64,000 nt of DNA, taken from positions 6,595,894 to 6,659,893 of the forward strand of contig NC_012873.2 in the NCBI RefSeq assembly GCF_000003195.3, in the 5' to 3' direction. Source of the DNA: Sorghum bicolor. Its lineage: Eukaryota; Streptophyta; Magnoliopsida; Poales; Poaceae. Within the stretch, counting starts at the first letter, position 1, and each line of letters opens with the position of its first letter. This document shows positions 11,420 to 22,165 of the stretch, piece by piece. The translations under genes were made by a program, and so were the position numbers. The notes beneath the pieces were generated by a model, which saw only the letters and a list, made by a program, of their open reading frames with translations, made no database searches and was not told the DNA's origin.

Positions 11420-11699
11420 TAAAGCAGGGCGAAGCTATGTACGTTCAAGACTGGCACCCACAAAAATTACCAATATTTGAAAAATCACTATTAGGAGGAG
11501 ATTTTCATCATGGTTATAGATCAAATTTTCATAACTATATAAAAAAATAACCCCTCTAATTTGTTCTAGCTTCACCTCTGGACTAAAGCAATTACAACTG
11601 TATCATTTTAGGATGGCGCCAGTGGCGCAGAGTTTAAACCACAGTTAACGGAGTGGTACTCACCCTACCGAACCAGTAGGGTTCTTGCAGCCTATGTTA

Positions 11700-11845
11700 C
11701 ACGAGTACGGGTACGAGTATCGGATACAATACGTATCGGATACGCGGATACACACTTTTTTAAAAAAAAATCCACTGAGTATCCGTATTCGCGTATCCGA
11801 TGAGTATCGGATACGGATACGTCACCCCTCTTGGAGTATCCGTAT
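11700..11845. repeat. Degenerate GGATAC/GTATCC repeat patch
   Basis: About ten copies of GTATCC or GGATAC, several inside 'gtatcggatac' palindromes, are packed into 145 bp around an A/T run. Function unknown. A smaller patch with the same word occurs near 46126-46200. Confidence 0.6.
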
Positions 11846-12212
11846 AACGTAGCTTGCAGCTATCCGGTGCACACACACAGGCACACAGCTGCTTTTGTAC
11901 TCGTGACGGGGCAGGCCGGGCCACCCATCTGCGACCTCTGGGCGTCCCTGCGTGCACGCGCGCGCACACGCAAAGGCAAAGGGGCTCTGCTAGCTCTGGG
12001 CGACAGAGACGAGACAGGGGGCGACTTGGCAATCATCCCTCCTGTCCCGTTGTGCATGGCATTTGGCATTGCCATGGCTTCCGCCTTCCATAGATGCTTG
12101 GCCTGCCAGTATTCACGTGCTTCGCTCTCCATCCATCCCTGAGCTCCAGCCATTGGAAGCTTCCCTGTAAAAAAATGTGAATCATGAGAAGAGCGAGAGA
12201 GAAGAGAGAGAG

Positions 12213-12405
12213 CAAGCAAAAACTTTTCAAGATTCCTCATTATATCGAATTTTACGAAATATACATGGAGCATTAAATATAGATAAAAACAATAACTAAT
12301 TGTATAATTTACTTATAATTTGAAAAAACAGATTTTTTGAACCTACTAAATACAGACCAAAGTGTTACCGTGCCAATTTTTTTTTCACCCCAACAAAACA
12401 AGGCC
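12213..12405. mobile_element. Truncated Tourist-like MITE (GGCCTTGTTTAGTT family)
   Basis: The body runs from 'aaaaacttttcaagattcc' to 'caacaaaacaaggcct', matching the family, but the left terminal repeat is missing or replaced by the GA-rich stretch just upstream. Confidence 0.6.
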
Positions 12406-15400
12406 TGAGCTCTCACATCGACATCGACATCGGATGAGAGGCATCTTCATAGCGGTACAAGGCGCACAGAGTAGCTAGGCAGCTAGCAGCAAGCAAATGG
12501 AATATCGGTATCGCAGGAGAGAGAGAGGAGTGCAGGTGGAGAACTGGAGCCTGGATGGATCATGGACTCATGGATGGTATTGGTTCAGTTCAGCTGATCC
12601 TGTTCTGTGTGTGATCTTGATCTGTTCCCAGATGACAAAAGTCCATGGCCAACAGCCCTACCTGCACTGCTGCTTCTGCACATCATCATCATATCCCATT
12701 GCCAATGCCCATTGCCCTTGCCCCGAGAGATTTGCATTCTTGCACTGCATCAAGGGCTCAAGGCATGCATACCCCTTGCTGCCAGTTCAGGCCTGCAAGA
12801 ATAAAATAATTTTGTGAAAAAAAAACATTCACCAGCTGTTTTCCTCTGGTTCATGTGCCCCATATATCTACCGGGAGTACTCATGTGTGTGTGTGTGTGC
12901 ATATACATGGGTCATGCATGGTCTTGAGTGGGGTTCAAGGGAGATGTGTGCTGAAGGAGCACATACAGTACTAGTCTAGGAGGACATATGGGGCCAGAAG
13001 GCGTGTGATACTATAATACCAATTTACCAAGCCACCGCATTAGATAACACAAAGATGAGACAGAAGAAGGCACGGGTTAGTTAACAATAATAATACGCCA
13101 GACCAAATCCAATCCACAGACTAAAGGCATACTGCTCCACTCATATTTGCTTGCTGCTCTGTCTTGCTGACCTTTTTGCCTTGGATATATTTATTTTATT
13201 TTATTGACTTCTTCTCACGCCAGGTTCTTTATTTTTATATATTAGATAGTAGAAGCCAATAAAATGGACGATCCAATTGGGCAGTACAATTGGTGCAACA
13301 GCCCCATGCTGTTTTTTCAGAACCTTTGCTATACCTATACCAAGCTCTTCAGTCCCATCAGATTTCTGCTCTCCCAACTACTCTTGCCCAAGTTCCAACA
13401 ACACGACATAAAACATGCAAAAGTCAAACGCAAATCTTCCTGATCATATTCTCCAAGGCACTCGAAGGGTCAAAGGTCTAAAGGATGATGCTCCAACCAG
13501 GCCATGGAGGCATATACGAAAATAAAAGGGCCTGCTGCCTGTTACTCCTCTCATCCAAAAGCATGTCAATTTCGAGGACATTCCTTTAGCATATCAAGAG
13601 TCTCCAAGGTGACAAATTGATTGGAATCTTCTTTGAGATTATGCAATTTCAAACAAAAAAAAAATCAGCAGCAGCAATCTATATGTGTGAATCTTTACTT
13701 ATTATATTACTAGCAACAGAAACTGAAAAACATTTGGCTGGCAAAACTATGCTCGTATTCTGCATCAGAGTATTTATTTATAATTCCATGAAAAGAAAAC
13801 TGGGGATGGAAGAAGCTCTGGGTTAAAGTTTACTACCATGGTTCTGTGGATTTAAGTGTGCCGCCTGCCGTCCATCCTCCATTTTTCTATGTCCCTCTCC
13901 CGAGCTAGGAGGACCACCTTCTCAAGTGTCTCCAAAAGTGAGCTTTTGCCTCACGCCTTATAGTATTGTTATTGTTATTATCTTGGACCTCTTGTCAACC
14001 GCAACTTCTCTAAAAAGTGGGGGCCTGTGGTCCTCGTTGATCCTGTCTCCTGTGATAATCAAGTTAGTCATGTCATTGCTATCTTAGGCTTACTAATACT
14101 ACGGCCAGACAGACGTTAGGAGTAATAAGCAAGAGAGGCTTGCAATGTTAGCTAGCAATAGAACTTGAATTCTCACTGACATACTAAACCAGAATGATAG
14201 ACAGAAGGGTGAGAAAATGTTCAGCTCACACATAAAACCAGTGAGAATTTTACCAGCTAAACTGGTGGTGAAAAACAGTGCTATAGTCAGTACAGAAAAG
14301 AGTCCAGGCCAAGCTACTCTGTTTAATACAACAACATACATATAATAACATACCTAGCATGGGGTCCTAGTATATACTACTAGTATATAGAACCAGATGA
14401 CAGCATGTTTGTTTAGGAGGCAGCCATGTTTTAGCAAATCATCATATCATAGGGGGGTACACAGCAAGAGAACAGGTAGTGACGGGCAGTTAGGCACGCA
14501 AGGTGCAGTCCCAGAATTCGTTGGATCTGACCTATCGGCTACAACGTTGAGACAAAAGCTGTGTAATTTGCAGGGCAACGACATGTCTACAGCTTCCCGT
14601 TCCATAGGGCCAGATTAAAATTCTCAAAGTCCAAGTCAGGTCAAATCTGTAAAATCATGTTACAGCTAGCTAGCCATGCACTTTGGTACAATTGTGGCCA
14701 GGTGGAGATGACAGCCGATTGATTGCAGCCGCTCCCTCCCTTTTGCAATTATTGACTCTTTTCCATGTCTATCTATGTCCATGAAACCATGATTCATGAA
14801 CCTCTCCTCGAGTGGTTTATGCAAACTTAACTTATTAAACAGAGCATGTCTATGGCAAATCAGGAACTAGTGCAATCATGCAAACTATTTTGGTTTGAGC
14901 CCCCCCACAACACTAGAATAGAAAACAAATAAATTTAAGTTTGCAGTACCATGCATAATAGCATTAGAATCAGAGTTAAACTAAGATTGTATCAGGAAAA
15001 TAAAAATGAAAATTTTATTCTTTTGTGATAACTTTCACCAGACTTGCGATTTAGCAAACAATAAAGATGCCGATGCTGACCCATTTTTTAAAAGGACAAA
15101 AAGTCAAGCTGCTTTTGCAATTTGAAGACTGGCATAGATCAAACCAAGATCTTGTTCTCTAAACAAATAAGTACTCCATAAATAAATTTCTCCTCAACTT
15201 GCTAGTGACTTGGGATTGGTTGAGACATAAACATCTTGCATGCTTATACATTTTTCAATTCTTGTAGGAAAGCCATGTGCGTAATTCTCCAACAGAAATG
15301 CCCCACAATTCAAGCGGGCAACATAGAAAAGTTATTGGATCATTAAAAAAAGAGCATATCATTTTAGATAAAAAATATAGATAAAGGAGTAAAATGAATC

Positions 15401-18189
15401 TAGAGAACAATGATCATGGGACAACAGTTAGCCAAAGATTACTTTCAGAAGGAAAGAATAATTCCAGTAATAGTGAACGTGAGGCAATGATTCCTGTTTA
15501 TAGAAGTAAAAAGACAATGAAGAAAACATCATGCACATCTAAGGATTTGTACCAACAGTTGGTTGTGCAGGGTTGGCAGATATCATATCTTAAGGCAAAG
15601 GTGGACCACCAAACACCAACAAATTTTGTGTAAAGATTGGATTACAATCTGTTACTAACTAGGGCATTTACAGAAATCAATAAAATATTTTACATGGTTC
15701 ACGCCTCGCCAGCCATCAGTACTAAAGACACAATATATTCTAATTTATGCAAGAAATGAATGGGTAGATTGCTAAACATCACCCTACTTGTAGGTTCCAT
15801 ATATCCAAATAAATATAGGAAAGATCAAATATCCTAGACAGTGCTTACGATGGTCCAAGGAGAATACAAGACCTAAGAATGAAGCTACAACTATGAAAAC
15901 GTTCACACTAAGAATCTATCGTCCCTTCTAGAGTCTAGCCCCACAGGCAAATGGCTGAACATTCATTGAACTTCCTGAATAAGCACTAAGCTTTATCAAT
16001 TCAATTGTTCTTTTTTCCATTCACTAATCGCATAATTTATTGCCCTTCATCTTACTGGAACCGAAGCAAAAACCCTAAGATGCTCACCAAATAGAAATGC
16101 GATAGCTTACATAGATTCCTTTATCCTCCCTTACTTTTCTCAATTAATTATCCTTTAATGTCCTTATCATAAATGTAGCAATCATCCTTGCACTTTTAAG
16201 TTTTCATGCCTGATATTGACGCGTCCACCTTAGGGATAATATACCGAAAAAGCTAAACAGTTTTAATGGGTATTATTTGGTGACCCAAGGCAGTGTCCAA
16301 GCAAGGAAGATCATGCCCAAGATGCTCTGCATCAAGCTGATTGCGACATCAACCTTCTGTGGTTCATTGGTGAGGAGGGCGGCAAAAGAGGAAGGTTGGA
16401 AAATGGAAAAGAAAAACACTAACAGCATCCGGAAGGGTGAGTGCACGTAACCGCCATCATCACAGGTTTTATTATAAGGCATGTTCTGACTTAGAAACAC
16501 AAGTAGCTTAAGTGGCACCAATTAAGTTCCTAACATGAATTCTTCACTTCTGCATCAGTAGCATTTTGGCGTTAGATATGACTAGGGGTAATCATAAAGA
16601 AATGCGAAGGCAACAAAGACTGTATGATCAACTGATAGTCTTTCAGGCACAAACATATTTAAGCTTATTCTTGAAAACTGGTCAATAAAGCTCGAGACAG
16701 ATGCATCAAAGAAAAAAAACAGCATCTTGTGATCGGAAAAGTACTTTTTCAAGATTATGGATGACCAAGAGGGATGATGGGTTCTTGCATCACAATCCTG
16801 TAACCCCCCTTCATTAGTGGGCTCTGCGCATGGAAGATTCCTCACATTTTCAAGCTTTCATACTTAGTAGCAAAATAAGAGGACAACTAGTTGATCATTA
16901 GGCCTACAATATAGCAATTATTTAAGTGAACACTTGCCATTAAGCAAACGGTATGCACAGAGGCATCAAATAAAGGTGGGGTGTAAAGCAAAAGACAAAA
17001 GGAAACAAGAGTTCCAAATCTTATCACAGTGGATATTAAAGTGCAAGGCCTACGTGAAATTGTCAGGCATACAGATTGACCAGATCAAACTTCGGTGCAA
17101 ACTGAACAATTAAGGGACACTTAAAGGAAGCATGTAGTTAATAATCATTCTGGAATCATAGTATTTTATTTTACTTAGTTTGATACAAGTACAAGATTCA
17201 ACAACAATAGAAGATTCCTAAATTCCATTACTTTGCACTGTTCCCAGCCATCTACTACCTTTTCTTTGGATGACTATGTAAAGTCACAACTCACAACTCA
17301 CAACTTTCACCCAATATACAGACCAACTTCAACAGAAAACAGTTAGATAATGAAAAGTTGTCAAAACAAATAAACAATGTACCTTTCAGAGTTGCTGTGC
17401 TATTACACTTCTCAATAAACTACTAGCCTAGCGGCCATATTTGCTTACATGTCTTGAAAGACAGCACCTATTAAAATTAGGCCTTCGGGAGAAAATAAGG
17501 CATATGCTGAGATATAAAAAATTTGGATCCTATATACAAGGTTTTAGCAGCATGAAGTCATAACTGAAATCAGAAAGCAAATAGTATGTTTCCATATGTA
17601 AATTATTTCTTCCCTCAACTGTGAGTAGCCATGAACAAATAAGTAAACAACAACAGCATAGGTTTATCATCTGGCTTAGTCAAGGACCTATAAGTCTGAA
17701 CCATGAACAAATAATAACCGCCTGTTCAGATATAAATACACTGACCAGTGACCACTGTACTTTAAAATTTAAACTGAACCATTTCAGATAATCATAGATG
17801 TTGAAATCTACTATTTATCAGGGGGAAACAACTGTAAACTTCAGTTCTTAAGAAAATAAATCACATGCAAATAGCAAACTCATTTCAAGGCACGCGGGTG
17901 AGTCAGAAAAAAATTTATCACCTTGTCAGAGAATTAACAGGGGAAGAATCAACCTGTGAAGAATCAACAGGTTAGAGAGTTAACATCCCATGGACATCAC
18001 ATAAATCAATGATACATGAAGCACTAACACACTGATATTTATAAGGTATTCCTTCTCAAGTAGTTGATTATTTCACTGCAAGGGTCTGGAATCAACTTTG
18101 TGCATAACTTTATGCATAAACGATTACTATGTTTGTCATCAGTGCCTGCTGTTTTCTGTGCCCATGCAGAAGAACATATATATGTTTTT

Positions 18190-18692
18190 AGGTCGTCCGA
18201 TTAATCGCGATTAATCGTCCTGGTCGGTCAGGAGTGCTCGATTAGGAGGTCCGACCCGACCAGGTCGACCAGAAACCTGGTCGTCCGATTAGTCGTCCAA
18301 TTATCGCGATTAATCGTCCGATTAGGACATGGACGACCAGGTTGTGTGCTCTGTTTTTGGGCTTTTTTGACTGGGCAGATATGTGGGGGGTATGGAGATG
18401 CTGTTGGTTGTCCCAGTTCTTCAAAAATAGTTAAGAGATGTTGGTTTACATCAAAAAGAGTTCAAGGATTGTTCTAGAGGCGCCAGAACAAGTTGAAGAT
18501 GAAGAGGAATGTTGGTTTACATGCTTCCTTTATTGTGTATAATATAGTGTATATATAGAGGTAGGTCGACCAGCTGATATGCCTGGACGACCAGGGGACG
18601 ACCAGGGTCGATTAATCGACCTGGTCACTGATTAATTGCAATTAATCGCCTGTTCGGTCCCAGGTCGACCAGGATCGACCAGCCGACCAGAA
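18190..18692. repeat. Twin arrays of GGTCGACC / CGATTAATCG motifs
   Basis: Left cluster (18190-18350) and right cluster (18560-18692) are built from the short words GGTCGACC, CCTGGTCG, GATTAATCG and GTCCGATTA in mixed orientation. They flank a spacer of about 210 bp. Words such as GATTAATC and GGTCGACC are themselves palindromic. The arrangement resembles subterminal arrays of a small non-autonomous DNA transposon, but no terminal repeat or target-site duplication could be fixed, so the family is left open. Confidence 0.6.
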
Positions 18693-18716
18693 AACATTTT
18701 ATATTTTTTCCATGTG

Positions 18717-18879
18717 GGGCCTGTTTGGTTCCCCTTGCTAAACTTTAGTCACTTTGGTAGCTAAACTTCCAAACACATTGACTAAAAGGAGCTAAGATAG
18801 TTTAGCCCCACTAGTCACCCAAGAGTAACTAAAATAGTTTTAGTTAGGTAAAATTTAGCAAGGGGAACCAAACAGGCCC
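18717..18879. mobile_element. 163-bp MITE with near-perfect 30-bp terminal inverted repeats
   Basis: The left end GGGCCTGTTTGGTTCCCC continues as TTGCTAAACTTTAG. The right end reverse complements to GGGCCTGTTTGGTTCCCC followed by TTGCTAAATTTTA. A possible GTG occurs on both sides, but the shared G leaves the boundary ambiguous. Superfamily not assigned. Confidence 0.8.
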
Positions 18880-19880
18880 GTGATATTCCAATCTTCCTGG
18901 CAGCCCTAATTCACAGCAGGATTTGAATGTATACACTGTAGACACAGGATAACTCGAATAAACCTAGCTCAATTCAGAAGAACTAGTTGATAAAACCCTA
19001 GAAATGATTAGGGATGTAAAAAATACCAATATTCCAAGGGGCAAGGGTATGAAAGGAAGAGTCGGTTATCCACTTTACAGGGGTAGACATATGAAAATAG
19101 ATACTGAAATGCACTTGCAGTGGCATTGCAGCACTCCTACCTTTTCTGAATTCTTGAATACACAAGATGGAGGTATGCATAGCTTATTTGCCACTAGGTG
19201 CTCAGTTTCAGTTGCTTAAACACAGATAATGCAAAGTATAATCTTACCATTAATTTTTAGCTTCATTGAAGCACTGCAATGATAGCACTGGGACACTAAT
19301 CAGAATCACCTAAAAGAGAGCTTTTTGCTTTGCTTGCATACTTCATTCACTCAGTCACATGGTCATAGCTAGGGCTGAATACCCATGATTTTATAACATG
19401 TAGTATTAATATAGCTGTATAAAAACCCAAATATTGCTCCATTGTTCAGGCTTAAAGGAATTTCAATAAGAGCACAGTAAATTTTCTTCACTTTCATATT
19501 GATATATTTTTGTGATATGTATTGTATTGGACAAATAAAAAGCACAGTGATTATCCAGCTGTTAAATTCTGGCTACGCCACTCTTAGGAATGCACCATAT
19601 GGATCGTTAAACAGACAAATTGTGTGGAATAAGAAAACACTCACATAGTGACACAGATCAACATTTCTGTGCAGCAACAGAGGCTTAGATGAATTATGTG
19701 AAATAGGAGAACAATCACATTGATCAACATTCCTTTCTACAAAGACTGAGCACAGATGTTTAGTACATTATTGCAACGCTATGAGGTTCTGTGAACATGT
19801 GAAGCAGGAAAAAAAAAACATGTGACTCGTTTCATGACCTAACGAAAGGAGGCCCCTCTGCACGGCAGCGTCCACCTCTG

Positions 19881-20182
19881 TCACACGTCATCCCCGGCGC
19901 CGTCGAGGGCCTTGAGGCCCTCCGCCACCGCCCGCGCGCGGTTCTGCGCCTGCCTCTCCACCGCCACGAAGTAGAGGCCTGTACGGAAGCACCAGCGGGG
20001 CGAGACCGCCGCAACGGGGAGAAGAGGTTAGGGGAAGACCGCGACGGAATGGAAGGAGCAGAGCAGCAGGGGGTTAGGGTTTTTAGGTACGGGCGCTTAC
20101 TCATGGCACTGCCCAGGGCGCAGATCCAGAGGATGCGTTGCGACCACCTATCTCCCACCACGCCCCGGCCTCCCAACCCCAT
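19881..20182 (-). CDS. Small single-pass membrane protein (59 aa), two exons
   Basis: Exon 1 is 20101-20182 and exon 2 is 19881-19978, on the minus strand. The donor A|GTAAGC and acceptor GTACAG|GC are good consensus sites. The joined frame (180 nt) gives 59 residues ending in GAGDDV. The protein starts MGLGGRGVVGDRW and has one hydrophobic helix (about residues 17-33, ILWICALGSAM joined to LYFVAV across the intron). A charged amphipathic tail (ERQAQNRARAVAEGLKAL) follows. I believe short plant proteins of this layout exist as uncharacterised single-pass proteins, but I know no named family. The intron falls inside the membrane segment, so a single-exon ORF finder misreads the gene. Confidence 0.7.
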
Positions 20183-20814
20183 CCTCCGGTCGCCGCCGCC
20201 GGCAAAGCCGCTCGCTTCGACTTGGGCACTGTCGTGTCGTCTCCGTCGCCGACCGTTCCTCGCGGCGTGCGTGCGCGCCCGATGAATGGGCTCTACGTGT
20301 GAGATGGGCTTGGGCCGTTGAGAGAGGAGCGCTGCAGCCTGCAGCCTGGATAGAATCGAAGGAGAGATCCTCCAACTTTCGCTAGAAATTCAATTCTCCT
20401 TCTGAAAATTGAGCTGATTTTCTGTAAAATTCCTGTGTTCTAAACAAATCCTGAAAAAACAAATATCACATGCACTCTATCCCTATAAACATCTCCGAAG
20501 CACTGAATTAGACCAACTAAGTTTAGAAAAATACGAACACCCGTATTAAGTTAGGGATGAACCGGATAGGCAGTTTCCACTGTAAGGAACCTAACTAGCT
20601 GAGCACGCGCAGTTCGCATCCTTCATTTGTTTTTTTAAAGAACAGGTCAAGTTTACACCTTAAATGGTTTCAATGGTGTTTTTTTATCCTATGTGGCGCT
20701 ACTTCACTTGCAGTGGCGGATCTTGGTGAAGCTAAGTTTAAAACTAAGCTTCAAACTCACTCTGTTTAGTGTTTTTGCTAGCATGTAGGAGATGATGTTT
20801 AGTATCTATACTTA

Positions 20815-21049
20815 GGTCTTGTATATATGCGATTTTTTTTTGGATTTTGACATTGTAACATTTTCGTTTTTATTTGACAAACATTGTCCAATCATAGAGT
20901 AACTAGGCTTAAAAGATTCGTCTCGCGATTTACAGACAAACTGTGCAATTAGTTTTTATTTTCATCTATATTTAATGTTGTACCGCAAGATTCGATGTGA
21001 CAGTGAATCTTGAAAACTTTTTGGTTTTTGGGGTGAACTAAACAAGGCC
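20815..21049. mobile_element. Tourist-like MITE with TTA target-site duplication
   Basis: Left end ggtcttgtatatatg (diverged), right end ggtgaactaaacaaggcc, TTA at 20812-20814 and 21050-21052. The internal segments match the copy at 21485 in reverse orientation. Confidence 0.8.
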
Positions 21050-21484
21050 TTAATATAATTTCTACTGGAAGGGGGTCATGGCCACCTTTGGCCCTAACAA
21101 AGCTATGCTCATGGTCATCCGTGAGAAGGGTAAACCAGGCTACGTTTACAGTTTAGTACTCCGTACCAAACAAACTTTATAAAAAAAAGTTACATAAATA
21201 ATTTTTGAAAATCATTTAACTGTTTCTTTCTAGAAAAGTTATTATGCAATTGAAAAATCCTAAAATATTATTCAAACTTAGAAAAAAATCATTGAAGATT
21301 TGTTTTAGGTTAGAAAATATAAAAGTATGAAGACAGTTTTAAGCTTTTCCTAAGACCATGCTCTATTTTATGGTAGCTATCTTATAATTAACATAATCTT
21401 ATATTATCCCCTTTTGGTGTTTATTTGCTAGTACAATGCTCTCGTTATCTATTTTAAGTCTATATTGACTACTCAAATTACTTA

Positions 21485-21727
21485 GGCCTTGTTTAGTTCA
21501 CCCTAAAAACCAAAAACTTTTCAAGATTCTCCGTCACATCGAATCTTGCGGCACATGCATGAAGCACTAAATATATGCGAAAATAAAAATTAATTACACA
21601 GTTTACCTGTAAATCGTGAGATGAATCTTTTAAGCCTAGTTACTTCATGATTGGACAATGTTTGTCAAATAAAAATAAAAATGCTACAGTTCCAAAAAAC
21701 AAAAAGTTTTCGGAACTAAACAAGGCC
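21485..21727. mobile_element. Intact Tourist-like MITE with TTA target-site duplication
   Basis: 243 bp from ggccttgtttagttcacc to ggaactaaacaaggcc, TTA at 21482-21484 and 21728-21730. This is the cleanest copy of the family in the window. Confidence 0.9.
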
Positions 21728-22165
21728 TTAGAAGTTCAGGTGACTTTGACAACACACAACTACACAAGTATGTTCTACGTGGTCAAAATGGCTCGTACAA
21801 CGCTCCACCTCATGTAGCAAAATGACGAGGTGGAAGGCCCAAAACATAAAATGGTTTGCAATGCCGTCTTTGCTAAAAGCACAAATAATTCAGAACTTCA
21901 GATCACGTGTTAGAAGTTCACAACAAGGTGCATCATCTTTCAACAGGACCAATGCTACAAAAAGGAGTATGTTAGATCACATGCTGTCTAGCAAGTGGCA
22001 ATGCGCATCCACACCATCTCATGAGAAAAAAAAAAGCACATCCACCTTACTGGCCATACTCCTTCGAGAAAGAAAAAATGGCGTCAACTTCCATTTCTTC
22101 AGACAGATCATGATCCCCCATACAACTAACAATAATAGTATCTTTCAGTGAACCAACATGCCAAC

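Larger units (their letters stand above)
9180..19880. other. Long gene-poor region
   Basis: No exon set could be assembled in this stretch. Open frames such as those at 13290-13481, 15394-15633 and 16273-16521 (minus) show no recognisable domain. Base composition is AT-rich. Contents that can be named are MITE copies at 9699-9950, 9971-10180, 11204-11419, 12213-12405 and 18717-18879, a GGATAC-rich patch (11700-11845) and a GGTCGACC/GATTAATC motif block (18190-18692). A TIR end 'atctaaacaggccc' near 9622-9635 suggests one more degenerate MITE covering about 9400-9635. Confidence 0.55.
20183..22165. other. Intergenic region with two intact Tourist-like MITEs
   Basis: This separates the small membrane-protein gene from the 3' end of the RCC1 gene. 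Apart from the MITEs at 20815-21049 and 21485-21727 it holds AT-rich sequence without coding signs. The first 100 bp (20183-20290) is the GC-rich 5' leader of the gene at 19881-20182. Confidence 0.6.

Noticed and set aside
15394..15633. 79-aa plus-strand ORF (MNLENNDHGTTVSQRLLSEG)
   Set aside because: Its composition is protein-like, but no domain, splice partner or promoter is visible, so it is not called.
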